From NCBI RefSeq assembly GCF_017104715.1, contig NZ_JAAGPI010000022.1, positions 1 through 64,000 of the forward strand: a stretch of 64,000 nucleotides of DNA. The letters are read 5' to 3'. The stretch comes from Burkholderia sp. Ac-20365. Lineage in GTDB: Bacteria; Pseudomonadota; Gammaproteobacteria; Burkholderiales; Burkholderiaceae. Each line of letters opens with the position of its first letter. Position 1 is the first letter of the stretch. Both the position numbers and the translations under genes were made by a program. Under the pieces are notes generated by a model that was not told where the DNA came from, did no database searches, and saw only the letters and a list, made by a program, of their open reading frames with translations. Shown one piece after another: positions 46,240 through 54,238 of this stretch.

Positions 46240-46938
46240 TCAGTCGCGCAGCCCCGGAACCTGAACTACGGCCGGGTCCTCCGTCGACGAACAGTCAGAC
46301 GAGATTGTCGCACGCAGCGTCGTCTCGACCGCAATTGTCGTGGTGACCGTGGTCACCGACATCGCGGACTCAATCGACGCTCCAGGCGGCGCATTCACCG
46401 ACGACGCCATCCGCGGATAGCGTTGCCCGTGATGATGGCCACCGGGCCGTTCCGTACGCGGCGCAGGCCGCCGCAGGAAGCGAGACAACTCCGTTAACGC
46501 CAGCTGATACACATCCCGCTTGAACTCGATCACACAGTCGAGCGGCACCCAGTACTCGTTCCAGCGCCAGGCATCGAACTCTGGGTGATCGGTCGCGCGC
46601 AAACAAATGTCGCAATCGCGTCCGACCATCCGGAGCAGGAACCAGATCTGCTTCTGGCCGCGGTAATGGCCGCGGACCTCACGCTTGATGAACTTGTCAG
46701 GCACCTCATAACGCAACCAGTCGCGCGTGCGACCGATAACCTTGACGTGCTCCGGAAGCAGGCCCGTTTCTTCGTGCAATTCCCTGAACATCGCCTGCAC
46801 GGGGGTTTCACCGTACTTGATGCCCCCTTGCGGAAACTGCCAGGAATGTTCACGTAGACGCTTGCCCCAAAACACCTCGTTGTGAGCGTTCAAGAGGATG
46901 ATGCCGACGTTCGGGCGAAAGCCTTCACGATCCAGCAT
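46240..46938 (-). CDS. rppH: RNA 5'-pyrophosphohydrolase RppH with extended C-terminus
   Basis: Nudix enzyme that removes pyrophosphate from mRNA 5' ends and triggers RNase E decay. The start at 46938 follows AAGGTGG and gives MLDREGFRPNVGI. The Nudix box GGIKYGE...RELHEETGL is near residues 38-60. Length is 232 residues against 176 in E. coli: the last 70 or so are low-complexity (His-rich, then T/V/A-rich), seen in other Burkholderiales. The same frame stays open far upstream but only as a shadow of proS. Confidence 0.92.
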   Translation of the reverse strand: MLDREGFRPNVGIILLNAHNEVFWGKRLREHSWQFPQGGIKYGETPVQAMFRELHEETGLLPEHVKVIGRTRDWLRYEVPDKFIKREVRGHYRGQKQIWFLLRMVGRDCDICLRATDHPEFDAWRWNEYWVPLDCVIEFKRDVYQLALTELSRFLRRPAPRTERPGGHHHGQRYPRMASSVNAPPGASIESAMSVTTVTTTIAVETTLRATISSDCSSTEDPAVVQVPGLRD

Positions 46939-47133
46939 ACAACCACCTTCGAATCCTTTAAAATTGCTTTGATTATAAACAGATAACGGGTTCGACGCAC
47001 CGCCTCGCACCAGATTGGCGCGATTGCCCGCAACAGGCTGCGTCCTACGCCGCGAATGCCGCTTTCCGACAGTTCCGGAGTGTCGTCGGACAAGCGCCCG
47101 CACATGCGACAATCGCGTTTCGGTCTGTCTTGC

Positions 47134-47145
47134 GTGCGCCGGCAT
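47134..47145 (-). repeat. Inverted copy of the intergenic 12-mer
   Basis: GTGCGCCGGCAT is the reverse complement of ATGCCGGCGCAC. It is in the divergent rppH-proS spacer and is followed by AATCCGGCGC, able to form a short hairpin. Confidence 0.55.
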
Positions 47146-47226
47146 AATCCGGCGCTCAGGCGCGCGAACCCATCGTCTTACCCTTTCGGGCGGCCCCTTT
47201 GGTCCGCCGCTTTTGGAAAATTCTGA

Positions 47227-48975
47227 ATGAAAGCCTCCCGATTCTTTATTGGCACCCTGAAGGAAGCGCCCGCCGACGCGGAAATCGTCAGTCACAAGCT
47301 CATGGTGCGTGCCGGCATGATCCGGCGCGTCGCTGGCGGCATCTACAACTATCTGCCAATTGGCCTGCGCTCGATCCGCAAAGTGGAAGCGATCGTGCGC
47401 GAGGAAATGAACCGGGCAGGCGCGATCGAACTGCTGATGCCGGCTGTGCAGCCGGCGGAGTTGTGGCAGGAATCGGGCCGTTGGGAAAAATATGGTCCCG
47501 AATTGCTGCGCTTCAAGGACCGCAAGCAAACCGACTTCGTGATCGGCCCGACGCACGAAGAAGTGGTGACGGACATCGCGCGCAACCAGATCAAGAGCTA
47601 CCGTCAGTTGCCCGTGAACTTTTATCAGATCCAGACGAAGTTCCGCGACGAAATCCGTCCGCGTTTCGGGGTGATGCGCGGCCGCGAATTCATCATGAAG
47701 GACGCGTACTCGTTCGATAAGGACATGGACGGCCTGCGCGAGTCGTATCGCAAGATGTACGACGCGTACGTGCGCATCTTTACGCGCCTCGGTCTCGACT
47801 TCCGCGCGGTTTCGGCGGACAACGGGTCGATCGGCGGCAGCGGCTCGCACGAATTCCACGTGATCGCCGATACGGGCGAAGACGACATCGCGTACTGCCC
47901 GACCTCGGATTTCGCGTCGAACGTCGAAGCGGCTGAAGCATTGCCGCTGATCGCCGAACGTGCCGCGCCGACGGAAGAGCTGAAGAAGACGCCGACGCCG
48001 GGCAAGGCCAAGTGCGAAGCCGTCGCCGAGTACCTGAACATTCCGCTCGAAAAGACCATCAAGTCGATCATCCTCGCTACCGACAACAATGCAGAAAACG
48101 AAGGCGCCGAGCCGACCATCTGGTTGCTGATGCTGCGCGGCGATCACGACCTGAACGAAATCAAGGTCAACAAGCTGCCGGGTCTCGCCGAATTCCGCAT
48201 GGCGACTGAAGCCGAAATCGTAGAGTGGTTCGGCACGCCGCCAGGCTACCTCGGGCCGATCAACACGAAGAAGCCGGTCAAGGTGATCGCGGACCGCACG
48301 GTCGCGAACATGAGCGACTTCGTGGTCGGCACGAACGAAGTGGACTTCCACACGACTGGCGTCAACTGGGGCCGCGATCTGCCCGAGCCGGTCGTCGCGG
48401 ATATCCGCAACGTGAAGAAGGGCGATCCGTCGCCGGACGGCAAGGGCGTGATCGACATCTGCCGTGGTATCGAAGTGGGCCACGTGTTCCAGCTCGGCAC
48501 CAAGTATTCGGAAGCGATGAACGCGACGTTCCTCGACGAAACCGGCAAGCCGCAGCCGATGCAGATGGGCTGCTACGGCGTCGGTGTCACGCGTATTCTC
48601 GGCGCGGCGATCGAGCAGAATTTCGACGACAAGGGCATCATCTGGCCGGAATCGATCGCACCGTTCGAAGTCGTGCTGTGCCCGATGGGCTATGACCGCA
48701 GCGATGCCGTGCGCGAGCAGGCCGACAAGCTGCATGACGAACTGACGGCAGCGGGCATCGACGTGATTCTCGACGATCGTGGCGAGCGTCCGGGCGTGAT
48801 GTTCGCCGACTGGGAACTGATCGGCGTGCCGCATCGTCTGGTGATCGGCGACCGTGGCCTGAAGGACGGCAAGATCGAGTATCAGGGTCGCCGCGACACG
48901 GAAGCGACGCTGCTGCCCGTCGAAGGCGCGGCGCAAGCCGTGATCGACAAGATCAACGCAGCGCTCGCGCGCTGA
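47227..48975 (+). CDS. proS: Prolyl-tRNA synthetase (bacterial type)
   Basis: Charges tRNA-Pro. Class II catalytic core with motif 2 FRDEIRPRFGVMRGREFIMKD, an inserted editing domain (about residues 225-400), and the anticodon-binding C-terminal domain. The presence of the editing insertion defines the prokaryotic type. Length 582 residues, start MKASRFFIG. Divergent from rppH. Confidence 0.96.
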   Translation: MKASRFFIGTLKEAPADAEIVSHKLMVRAGMIRRVAGGIYNYLPIGLRSIRKVEAIVREEMNRAGAIELLMPAVQPAELWQESGRWEKYGPELLRFKDRKQTDFVIGPTHEEVVTDIARNQIKSYRQLPVNFYQIQTKFRDEIRPRFGVMRGREFIMKDAYSFDKDMDGLRESYRKMYDAYVRIFTRLGLDFRAVSADNGSIGGSGSHEFHVIADTGEDDIAYCPTSDFASNVEAAEALPLIAERAAPTEELKKTPTPGKAKCEAVAEYLNIPLEKTIKSIILATDNNAENEGAEPTIWLLMLRGDHDLNEIKVNKLPGLAEFRMATEAEIVEWFGTPPGYLGPINTKKPVKVIADRTVANMSDFVVGTNEVDFHTTGVNWGRDLPEPVVADIRNVKKGDPSPDGKGVIDICRGIEVGHVFQLGTKYSEAMNATFLDETGKPQPMQMGCYGVGVTRILGAAIEQNFDDKGIIWPESIAPFEVVLCPMGYDRSDAVREQADKLHDELTAAGIDVILDDRGERPGVMFADWELIGVPHRLVIGDRGLKDGKIEYQGRRDTEATLLPVEGAAQAVIDKINAALAR

Positions 48976-48987
48976 TCGGAGCGGACG

Positions 48988-49593
48988 GTGGAGTACAACT
49001 TCCTGTCCGCGACCGTCCTGCTCATTCTCATTACTGATCCACTCGGCAACATCCCGCTCTTTATCAACTGCCTGCGGGGTGTTGCGCCTCACCGGCGCAT
49101 TCGCGTGATTCTGCGCGAAGTCGCCATCGCGTTCGTGATCCTGCTGGTCTTCATGCTCGTCGGCGACCGCTTTCTGCGGATGATGAGTCTGACCGATCTG
49201 TCGTTGCGTATCGGTGGCGGGATCGTGCTGTTCCTGATCGCGCTGCGCATGATCTTTCCGCATCCCGATGGTCCGTTCGGCGCCGACACGCGTGCCGCCG
49301 AGCCGATGATCGTGCCGCTCGCGATTCCTGCGCTGGCCGGTCCGTCGGCGCTGGCGACGGTGATGCTGCTGACATCGCAGGCGCCGAGCAAGATGCTCGA
49401 ATGGATGGCGGCGCTGACGGTGACGATGATCGTCTGCGCGGTGGTGCTGGTGATGGCCGAGCGCATCCAGCAATGGCTCGGCGAGCGCACGGTGATGGCG
49501 TTCGAGCGGCTGATGGGCCTCGTGCTCGTCGCGATTTCAGTGGAGATGATGCTGGGCGGGATCCGCACTTTCGTGCATCAGCTCGACAAATAG
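48988..49593 (+). CDS. MarC family integral membrane protein
   Basis: Six-segment inner-membrane protein of the MarC/YhgN family, whose function is unknown (an early link to antibiotic resistance was withdrawn). The TDPLGNIPLF motif in segment 1 and its degenerate counterpart in IPALAGPSALAT show the internal duplication. GTG start at 48988, 12 bp after proS, so likely the same transcript. Length 201 residues. Confidence 0.88.
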   Translation: MEYNFLSATVLLILITDPLGNIPLFINCLRGVAPHRRIRVILREVAIAFVILLVFMLVGDRFLRMMSLTDLSLRIGGGIVLFLIALRMIFPHPDGPFGADTRAAEPMIVPLAIPALAGPSALATVMLLTSQAPSKMLEWMAALTVTMIVCAVVLVMAERIQQWLGERTVMAFERLMGLVLVAISVEMMLGGIRTFVHQLDK

Positions 49594-49610
49594 CGGCTGA
49601 TCGAAGCAAC

Positions 49611-49640
49611 AAAAAAGCGACCTCGAAGGGTCGCTTTTTT
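49611..49640. terminator. Bidirectional terminator between marC-like gene and hpt
   Basis: GCGACC/GGTCGC stem flanked by six A and six T, with a 6-nt loop. Serves both converging genes. Confidence 0.9.
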
Positions 49641-49676
49641 ATTTGCAACTTTAGAGCCAACCGGCGCGCGGAAGTG

Positions 49677-50228
49677 TCAGGCGCCTTCCGTCAAAGCACG
49701 GATAGTCGGCAGATTGCGCCAGTAGCCCTTTGCGTCCATCCCGCAGCCGAACACATAGCGGTCCGGCACTTCGAAACCGCAATAGTCCGGGTGCAGCGGC
49801 TTCGCCTTCTGCAGGATCTTCTCGCACAGCACCGCGCTCATGAAACGCTTCGCGCCCATATCCATGATGCGGTCGCGGATCGCGGCCATCGTCTCGCCTT
49901 CGTCGAGGATGTCGTCGAGCACCAGCACGACGCGGTCCTTCACGGAACCCGATGGCGCCACACGCCATTGCATCTCGGCGCTGCCCTTGATCGCGTTGCG
50001 ATAGCGCGTGAGGTGGATGTAGTCGAACTCGAGCGGGAAATCGAGATGCGGCAGCAGCATGCCCGTGAACACCGCCGCGCCGCCCATCACCGACAGCACG
50101 AGCGGAAAGTCTTCGGCCATTTCGGTGCGGATGGCGTCGGCCATGCGGGTGATGGACGCGTTGACGTCGCTGGCCGAAACGATTTCTTCGGAGTGACTGA
50201 AAATGTGGAGAGCTTCTTCGCGATTCAT
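49677..50228 (-). CDS. hpt: Hypoxanthine-guanine phosphoribosyltransferase
   Basis: Purine salvage enzyme using PRPP. The PRPP loop VVLVLDDILDEGETM is near residues 96-110. The start at 50228 gives 183 residues (MNREEALHIF); the frame is open further upstream without similarity. Could be annotated as hypoxanthine phosphoribosyltransferase; the purine preference is not certain. Confidence 0.9.
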   Translation of the reverse strand: MNREEALHIFSHSEEIVSASDVNASITRMADAIRTEMAEDFPLVLSVMGGAAVFTGMLLPHLDFPLEFDYIHLTRYRNAIKGSAEMQWRVAPSGSVKDRVVLVLDDILDEGETMAAIRDRIMDMGAKRFMSAVLCEKILQKAKPLHPDYCGFEVPDRYVFGCGMDAKGYWRNLPTIRALTEGA

Positions 50229-50382
50229 GACGTCTGGCGGGCGGTAACTGTATACATAGTGTGAAAGACAACGACCCTGTGCGCTACAGCATATACCCGC
50301 GCCTTGATTCGGCATACGCGAAGGGCCGTGCTGGCCGTCGCGCGCTCATAGTGTGAATGAAGCGCGCGACGGCCGAAAAAAA

Positions 50383-51750
50383 TCAGCGCATGCCCGGCAA
50401 CATGCCCTTCATGCCGCGCATCATCTTCTGCAGATTGCCGCCCTTGAGCTTTTTCATCATGGTGCGCATCTGGTCGTACTGGTTCAGCAGGCGGTTGACT
50501 TCCTGAACCTGCACGCCCGCGCCCGCCGCGATGCGGCGCTTGCGCGTCGCCTTGATGAGGTCGGGTTTCGCGCGCTCCTGCGCCGTCATCGAATTGATGA
50601 TGCCTTCCATGCGGCGCATCTGCTTTTCGGCCTGGCCCATGTCGGCGCCCGACGCGGCCTGCTGGAACTGCGCCGGCAGCTTGTCCATCAGCGACGACAG
50701 ACCGCCCATCTTCTTCATCTGCGAAAGCTGCGCGCGGAAGTCGTTCAGATCGAAATCGCCGCCTTTCTTGACCTTGTCGGCGAGCTTCTGCGCGGCCTGA
50801 ACGTCGACGCCGCGCTGCGCTTCCTCGACGAGCGCGAGAATGTCGCCCATGCCGAGAATCCGGTTCGCCATGCGGTCCGGATAGAAGATTTCGAGGCCGT
50901 CGAGTTTTTCCGCGACACCGACGAACTTGATCGGCTTGCCCGTCACGTGACGCACCGACAGCGCCGCGCCACCGCGCGAATCGCCGTCGAGCTTGGTCAG
51001 CACGACGCCGGTGAGCGGCAGTGTGTCGTTGAACGCCTTCGCGGTGTTCACGGCATCCTGACCGAGCATCGCGTCGACGACGAACAGCGTTTCCGCCGGG
51101 TTCAGTTCCTTATGAAGCGCGGCGATTTCGTTCATCATCGCCTCGTCGATACCGAGACGGCCGGCCGTGTCGACGAGCAGCACGTCGTGGTAATGACGCT
51201 TCGCCCAGTCGACGGCGGCGCGCGCGATATCGACGGGTTTCTGGTCCGGCTGCGACGGGAAGAAATCGGCGCCGACCTGTTCGGTCACCGTCTTCAACTG
51301 TGCGATAGCGGCGGGGCGATACACGTCGCACGACACCGTCAGCACTTTCTTCTTGTACTTCTCGCGCAGCAGTTTGGCGAGCTTGCCGACCGTGGTCGTT
51401 TTACCCGCGCCCTGCAGACCGGCCATCAGAATGACGGCGGGCGGCGTGACGGCGAGATTCAGTTCGACGGCCTTGCCTTCGTAGTCGCCGCCGATCACCG
51501 CCGTCAGCTCGCGCTGCACGACGCCGACGAGCGCCTGACCCGGCGACAGGCTGGAGAGCACTTCCTCGCCGAGCGCCTTCTCCTTCACCTTCGCGATGAA
51601 GTCGCGCACGACGGGCAGCGCCACGTCCGCTTCGAGGAGCGCAAGGCGCACTTCGCGCAGCATCTCCTGGGTGTTCGCCTCGGTGAGCCGGGCTTCGCCG
51701 CGCAGCGTCTTGACGACGTGCGCCATCCGTTGAGTGAGATTGTCGAGCAT
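50383..51750 (-). CDS. ffh: Signal recognition particle protein Ffh
   Basis: SRP54 GTPase that targets inner-membrane proteins co-translationally. NG domain with GLQGAGKTTTVGKLA (near residue 100), DTAGR and TKLDGDSRGG, then the methionine-rich M domain ending MRGMKGMLPGMR. Length 455 residues. Divergent from the ypjD-type gene, as in E. coli. Confidence 0.97.
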   Translation of the reverse strand: MLDNLTQRMAHVVKTLRGEARLTEANTQEMLREVRLALLEADVALPVVRDFIAKVKEKALGEEVLSSLSPGQALVGVVQRELTAVIGGDYEGKAVELNLAVTPPAVILMAGLQGAGKTTTVGKLAKLLREKYKKKVLTVSCDVYRPAAIAQLKTVTEQVGADFFPSQPDQKPVDIARAAVDWAKRHYHDVLLVDTAGRLGIDEAMMNEIAALHKELNPAETLFVVDAMLGQDAVNTAKAFNDTLPLTGVVLTKLDGDSRGGAALSVRHVTGKPIKFVGVAEKLDGLEIFYPDRMANRILGMGDILALVEEAQRGVDVQAAQKLADKVKKGGDFDLNDFRAQLSQMKKMGGLSSLMDKLPAQFQQAASGADMGQAEKQMRRMEGIINSMTAQERAKPDLIKATRKRRIAAGAGVQVQEVNRLLNQYDQMRTMMKKLKGGNLQKMMRGMKGMLPGMR

Positions 51751-51827
51751 GGGGGCGATGAGCAGTGCGGCCCGTTCGCACCGCGCGAGAGCGGCGGACT
51801 TTGGAGGGCCTGGTGTAAACTTCCAAT

Positions 51828-52769
51828 ATGGATATTGTACTGTATGCCCTCACTGCGCTCCTCTACGGCGGCCTGGCCGTCGCGGGCTGGCGCGCGCACC
51901 GGCAGGCGGCGACCGGGCCGATGCTCGAAAGCGTGCCGCCGCTTCCTGCCGCTGCGCCGCTGCCTGCGGGCGGGCGAGGGCTGGCGGGCGCATCCGCCGG
52001 CATGTCGATGACGACGCGCGTCGTGACGCTCGCCGCGCTGCTCGCGCATGGCGTGCTGCTGCACACCACCATCTTTCCGCACGACGCGATGGTGTTTGGT
52101 TTCGCATTTGCACTGTCGGCAATGTTCTGGCTCGGCGCGGGCATCTACTGGATCGAGAGTTTCTTTTTTCCGCTCGACGGTCTGCGTCTGCTGGTGCTGC
52201 CGCTCGCGTGCATCGCGTCGCTGCTGCCGCTCGTGTTCAACGGCGTGCACGTGCTGTCGTATGCAGCCGATCCGCTGTTCAAGCTGCACTTTCTGATCGC
52301 GAACGTTGCCTACGGTCTGTTCGTGATCGCCGCGCTGCACGCGATCCTGATGCTGCTCGTCGAGCGGCGTCTGCATGCGATGCGCGGCGGTGCGCTCGCG
52401 CGGCAGAGCGCCGCAGCCAACAACGGCTGGCTGTCGAGCTGGCTCGACACGCTGCCGCCGCTGCTTACGCTCGAGACCTTGTTGTTCCGTCTGATCGGCG
52501 CGGGTTTCGTGCTGCTGACGCTGACGCTCGTGTCGGGCATCCTGTTCAACGAGCAGCTTCTCGACCGCGCGTTGCAACTCGATCACAAGACCGTGTTCGC
52601 GCTGCTGTCGTGGGTCATGTTCGGCGCGCTGCTGACCGCGCGCAAAGTGTCGGGCTGGCGCGGCCGCGCGGCATTGCGCTGGGTGCTCGCGTCGTTCGTC
52701 GCGCTGTTGCTCGCGTATGTCGGCAGCCGTTTCGTATTCGAGGTGCTGTTGCACCGTCCTGTGGTCTGA
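51828..52769 (+). CDS. ypjD: YpjD-type cytochrome c assembly family membrane protein
   Basis: Integral membrane protein with about eight segments and a CcsA/CcmC-like fold (PF01578 type). The full tryptophan-rich WWD haem loop of true cytochrome c assembly proteins is not seen. Length 313 residues. Neighbourhood to ffh is the same as for E. coli ypjD. The function of this group is not settled. Followed by a small zinc-ribbon gene after 5 bp. Confidence 0.82.
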   Translation: MDIVLYALTALLYGGLAVAGWRAHRQAATGPMLESVPPLPAAAPLPAGGRGLAGASAGMSMTTRVVTLAALLAHGVLLHTTIFPHDAMVFGFAFALSAMFWLGAGIYWIESFFFPLDGLRLLVLPLACIASLLPLVFNGVHVLSYAADPLFKLHFLIANVAYGLFVIAALHAILMLLVERRLHAMRGGALARQSAAANNGWLSSWLDTLPPLLTLETLLFRLIGAGFVLLTLTLVSGILFNEQLLDRALQLDHKTVFALLSWVMFGALLTARKVSGWRGRAALRWVLASFVALLLAYVGSRFVFEVLLHRPVV

Positions 52770-52774
52770 GTGTC

Positions 52775-53122
52775 ATGCGACAAATTTTTCTGCTGATCCT
52801 GTTGTTCATCGTCGGCCAGTGGCTGGTGAAGGCGCTGCGTCGCGCCGATGCAGCGCGTACTTCGGCGCGCACGGGCGCGGGCGGCGATGCCGGCGCCAAC
52901 GCGCGTACCGGCGCTCGCCCTAACGGACAGGCAAATGGTCAAGCGAACGGTCAAACGAACGCCAAGGCTCCGGGCCAGCTCGCCGAGCCGATGATCCGCT
53001 GCGCGCAATGTGGCGTGCATGCGCCGAAGAGCGAGTCCGTGCTCGTCGCGGGGCAGACGTTCTGCTCGCACGATCACGCGCAACGTTACGCCGCACGCCC
53101 GACGGGCCGCGACGCACGATGA
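52775..53122 (+). CDS. Small membrane-anchored zinc-ribbon protein (PP0621 family)
   Basis: Hypothetical protein of 115 residues. One N-terminal hydrophobic segment (about 3-18, IFLLILLFIVGQWLV) is followed by a G/Q/N/A repeat-rich linker (NGQANGQANGQTN) and a C-terminal metal site CAQC...FCSHDH. Related small proteins occur next to ampD in Pseudomonas and Burkholderia. Starts 5 bp after the ypjD-type gene and overlaps ampD by ATGA, so it is probably one operon. Role unknown. Confidence 0.8.
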   Translation: MRQIFLLILLFIVGQWLVKALRRADAARTSARTGAGGDAGANARTGARPNGQANGQANGQTNAKAPGQLAEPMIRCAQCGVHAPKSESVLVAGQTFCSHDHAQRYAARPTGRDAR

Positions 53123-53739
53123 CGGCACCCGCGAACGCGCGCGTCACCGTCGATGCAAACGGCTGGATCAACGAAGCGCGCAAGCTGCCGTCGCCGAATT
53201 TCGAGGTGCGTCCAGACGGCGCACGTCCCACGCTGATCGTCGTCCACAACATCAGCCTGCCGCCGAATGAATTCGGCGGGCCGGGCATCACCGATCTCTT
53301 CCTTAATCGTCTCGATTGCGACGCGCATCCGTACTACGACACGCATCTGCGCGGCGTGCGCGTGTCGGCGCATTTCGTGATCCGCCGCGACGGCGCGCTC
53401 GAGCAGTACGTCTCATGCGACGAGCGTGCGTGGCATGCGGGCGCGTCGAACTTCTTCGGACGCGAGCGCTGCAACGACTTCTCGATCGGCATCGAGCTCG
53501 AAGGCAGTGACGCGTCGCCGTTCGAAGCGGCGCAATATGAGACACTCGCGCCGCTCGTGCAGACACTCACAGCGCACTACGCGATCGACGCGCTCGCCGG
53601 TCACTCCGACATCGCGCCGGGCCGCAAGACAGATCCCGGCCCGCACTTCGACTGGCTGCGTCTGCAGGGCGACACCGCGCTCGCCGATCCGTACTTCCCC
53701 TATCTGCATCCTTCCACGCGCACGCCGATAACGCGTTAA
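53119..53739 (+). CDS. ampD: 1,6-anhydro-N-acetylmuramyl-L-alanine amidase AmpD
   Basis: Cytoplasmic zinc amidase that recycles anhydro-muropeptides and so controls ampC-type beta-lactamase induction. Zinc ligands are in VVHNISLPP (His), RAWHAGAS (His) and HSDIAPGRKTDPG (with His/Asp). Length 206 residues. Overlaps the preceding gene by 4 bp. No signal peptide, consistent with the cytoplasmic AmpD rather than the periplasmic AmiD. Confidence 0.93.
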   Translation: MTAPANARVTVDANGWINEARKLPSPNFEVRPDGARPTLIVVHNISLPPNEFGGPGITDLFLNRLDCDAHPYYDTHLRGVRVSAHFVIRRDGALEQYVSCDERAWHAGASNFFGRERCNDFSIGIELEGSDASPFEAAQYETLAPLVQTLTAHYAIDALAGHSDIAPGRKTDPGPHFDWLRLQGDTALADPYFPYLHPSTRTPITR

Positions 53740-53868
53740 GCGAGTTCCTTTTCTGCGCGCCAGCCAACAGACAGCGCAAGCACGTTGTGTTTGCGCCTTC
53801 ATTTGCCCGACAGCTTTTTCTGACGCGGCCATCGCAAAAGTCAAGATCGTCTGACCAAATAAAAGAAT

Positions 53869-53896
53869 TTGCGATGGCGGTTCAGTACACTATACT
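53869..53896 (+). promoter_or_regulatory. Candidate nrdA promoter
   Basis: TTGCGA (53869-53874), 16-bp spacer, TATACT (53891-53896). The -10 lies inside the first NrdR-like box. Confidence 0.6.
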
Positions 53897-53902
53897 TCGT
53901 GC
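53887..53902 (+). promoter_or_regulatory. NrdR-like box 1
   Basis: ACACTATACTTCGTGC resembles the NrdR consensus ACACTATATATAGTGT. It overlaps the proposed -10 of nrdA. NrdR represses ribonucleotide reductase genes when bound by dATP/ATP (family knowledge). Confidence 0.7.
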
Positions 53903-53917
53903 CGTTAATCAGTTTTT

Positions 53918-53933
53918 GCACAAGATGTAGTGT
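53918..53933 (+). promoter_or_regulatory. NrdR-like box 2
   Basis: GCACAAGATGTAGTGT is a second NrdR-like half-palindromic box. Its centre is 31 bp from that of box 1, three helical turns, the spacing expected for NrdR. Confidence 0.7.
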
Positions 53934-54238
53934 TTGTCAGGCGGCGCCCCGCTCCATGAGCATGGCGCCGTCAGCATTACCGGCACTGAAAAATCTGATG
54001 CGGCGCAACCAGTTACGACAACCGGGGGCGTCGGCAAATTCGAAGAAAAGGCGCAGCCAAGTGATCGCGACACACACAACGTTGAAGTACGTCCACTCGG
54101 ATCTGTCGCATCCGGTCTGTCTGTTTCACGGCTCCCGCTGTTCCTCTTCTTCTTCCTCATCGCATGCGTCCGGGGTGGCGCAGCGTTTGTACTAATCCGC
54201 GGTAACTCCGCACTATTCCAAGACCAGGAGCTTTGCAC
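53934..54238 (+). other. nrdA leader, 305 bp without a gene
   Basis: Presumed 5' untranslated region of nrdA. No convincing upstream ORF or riboswitch was recognised. CCAGGAG near its end is the nrdA ribosome binding site. Confidence 0.45.

Noticed and set aside
46939..49473. Very long minus-strand open frame continuous with rppH (over 1000 codons in total)
   Set aside because: It is the antisense shadow of proS and marC. Only the last 232 codons, after a good ribosome binding site, show Nudix family sequence; the rest has an H/R/D-rich composition typical of reverse frames of GC-rich genes.
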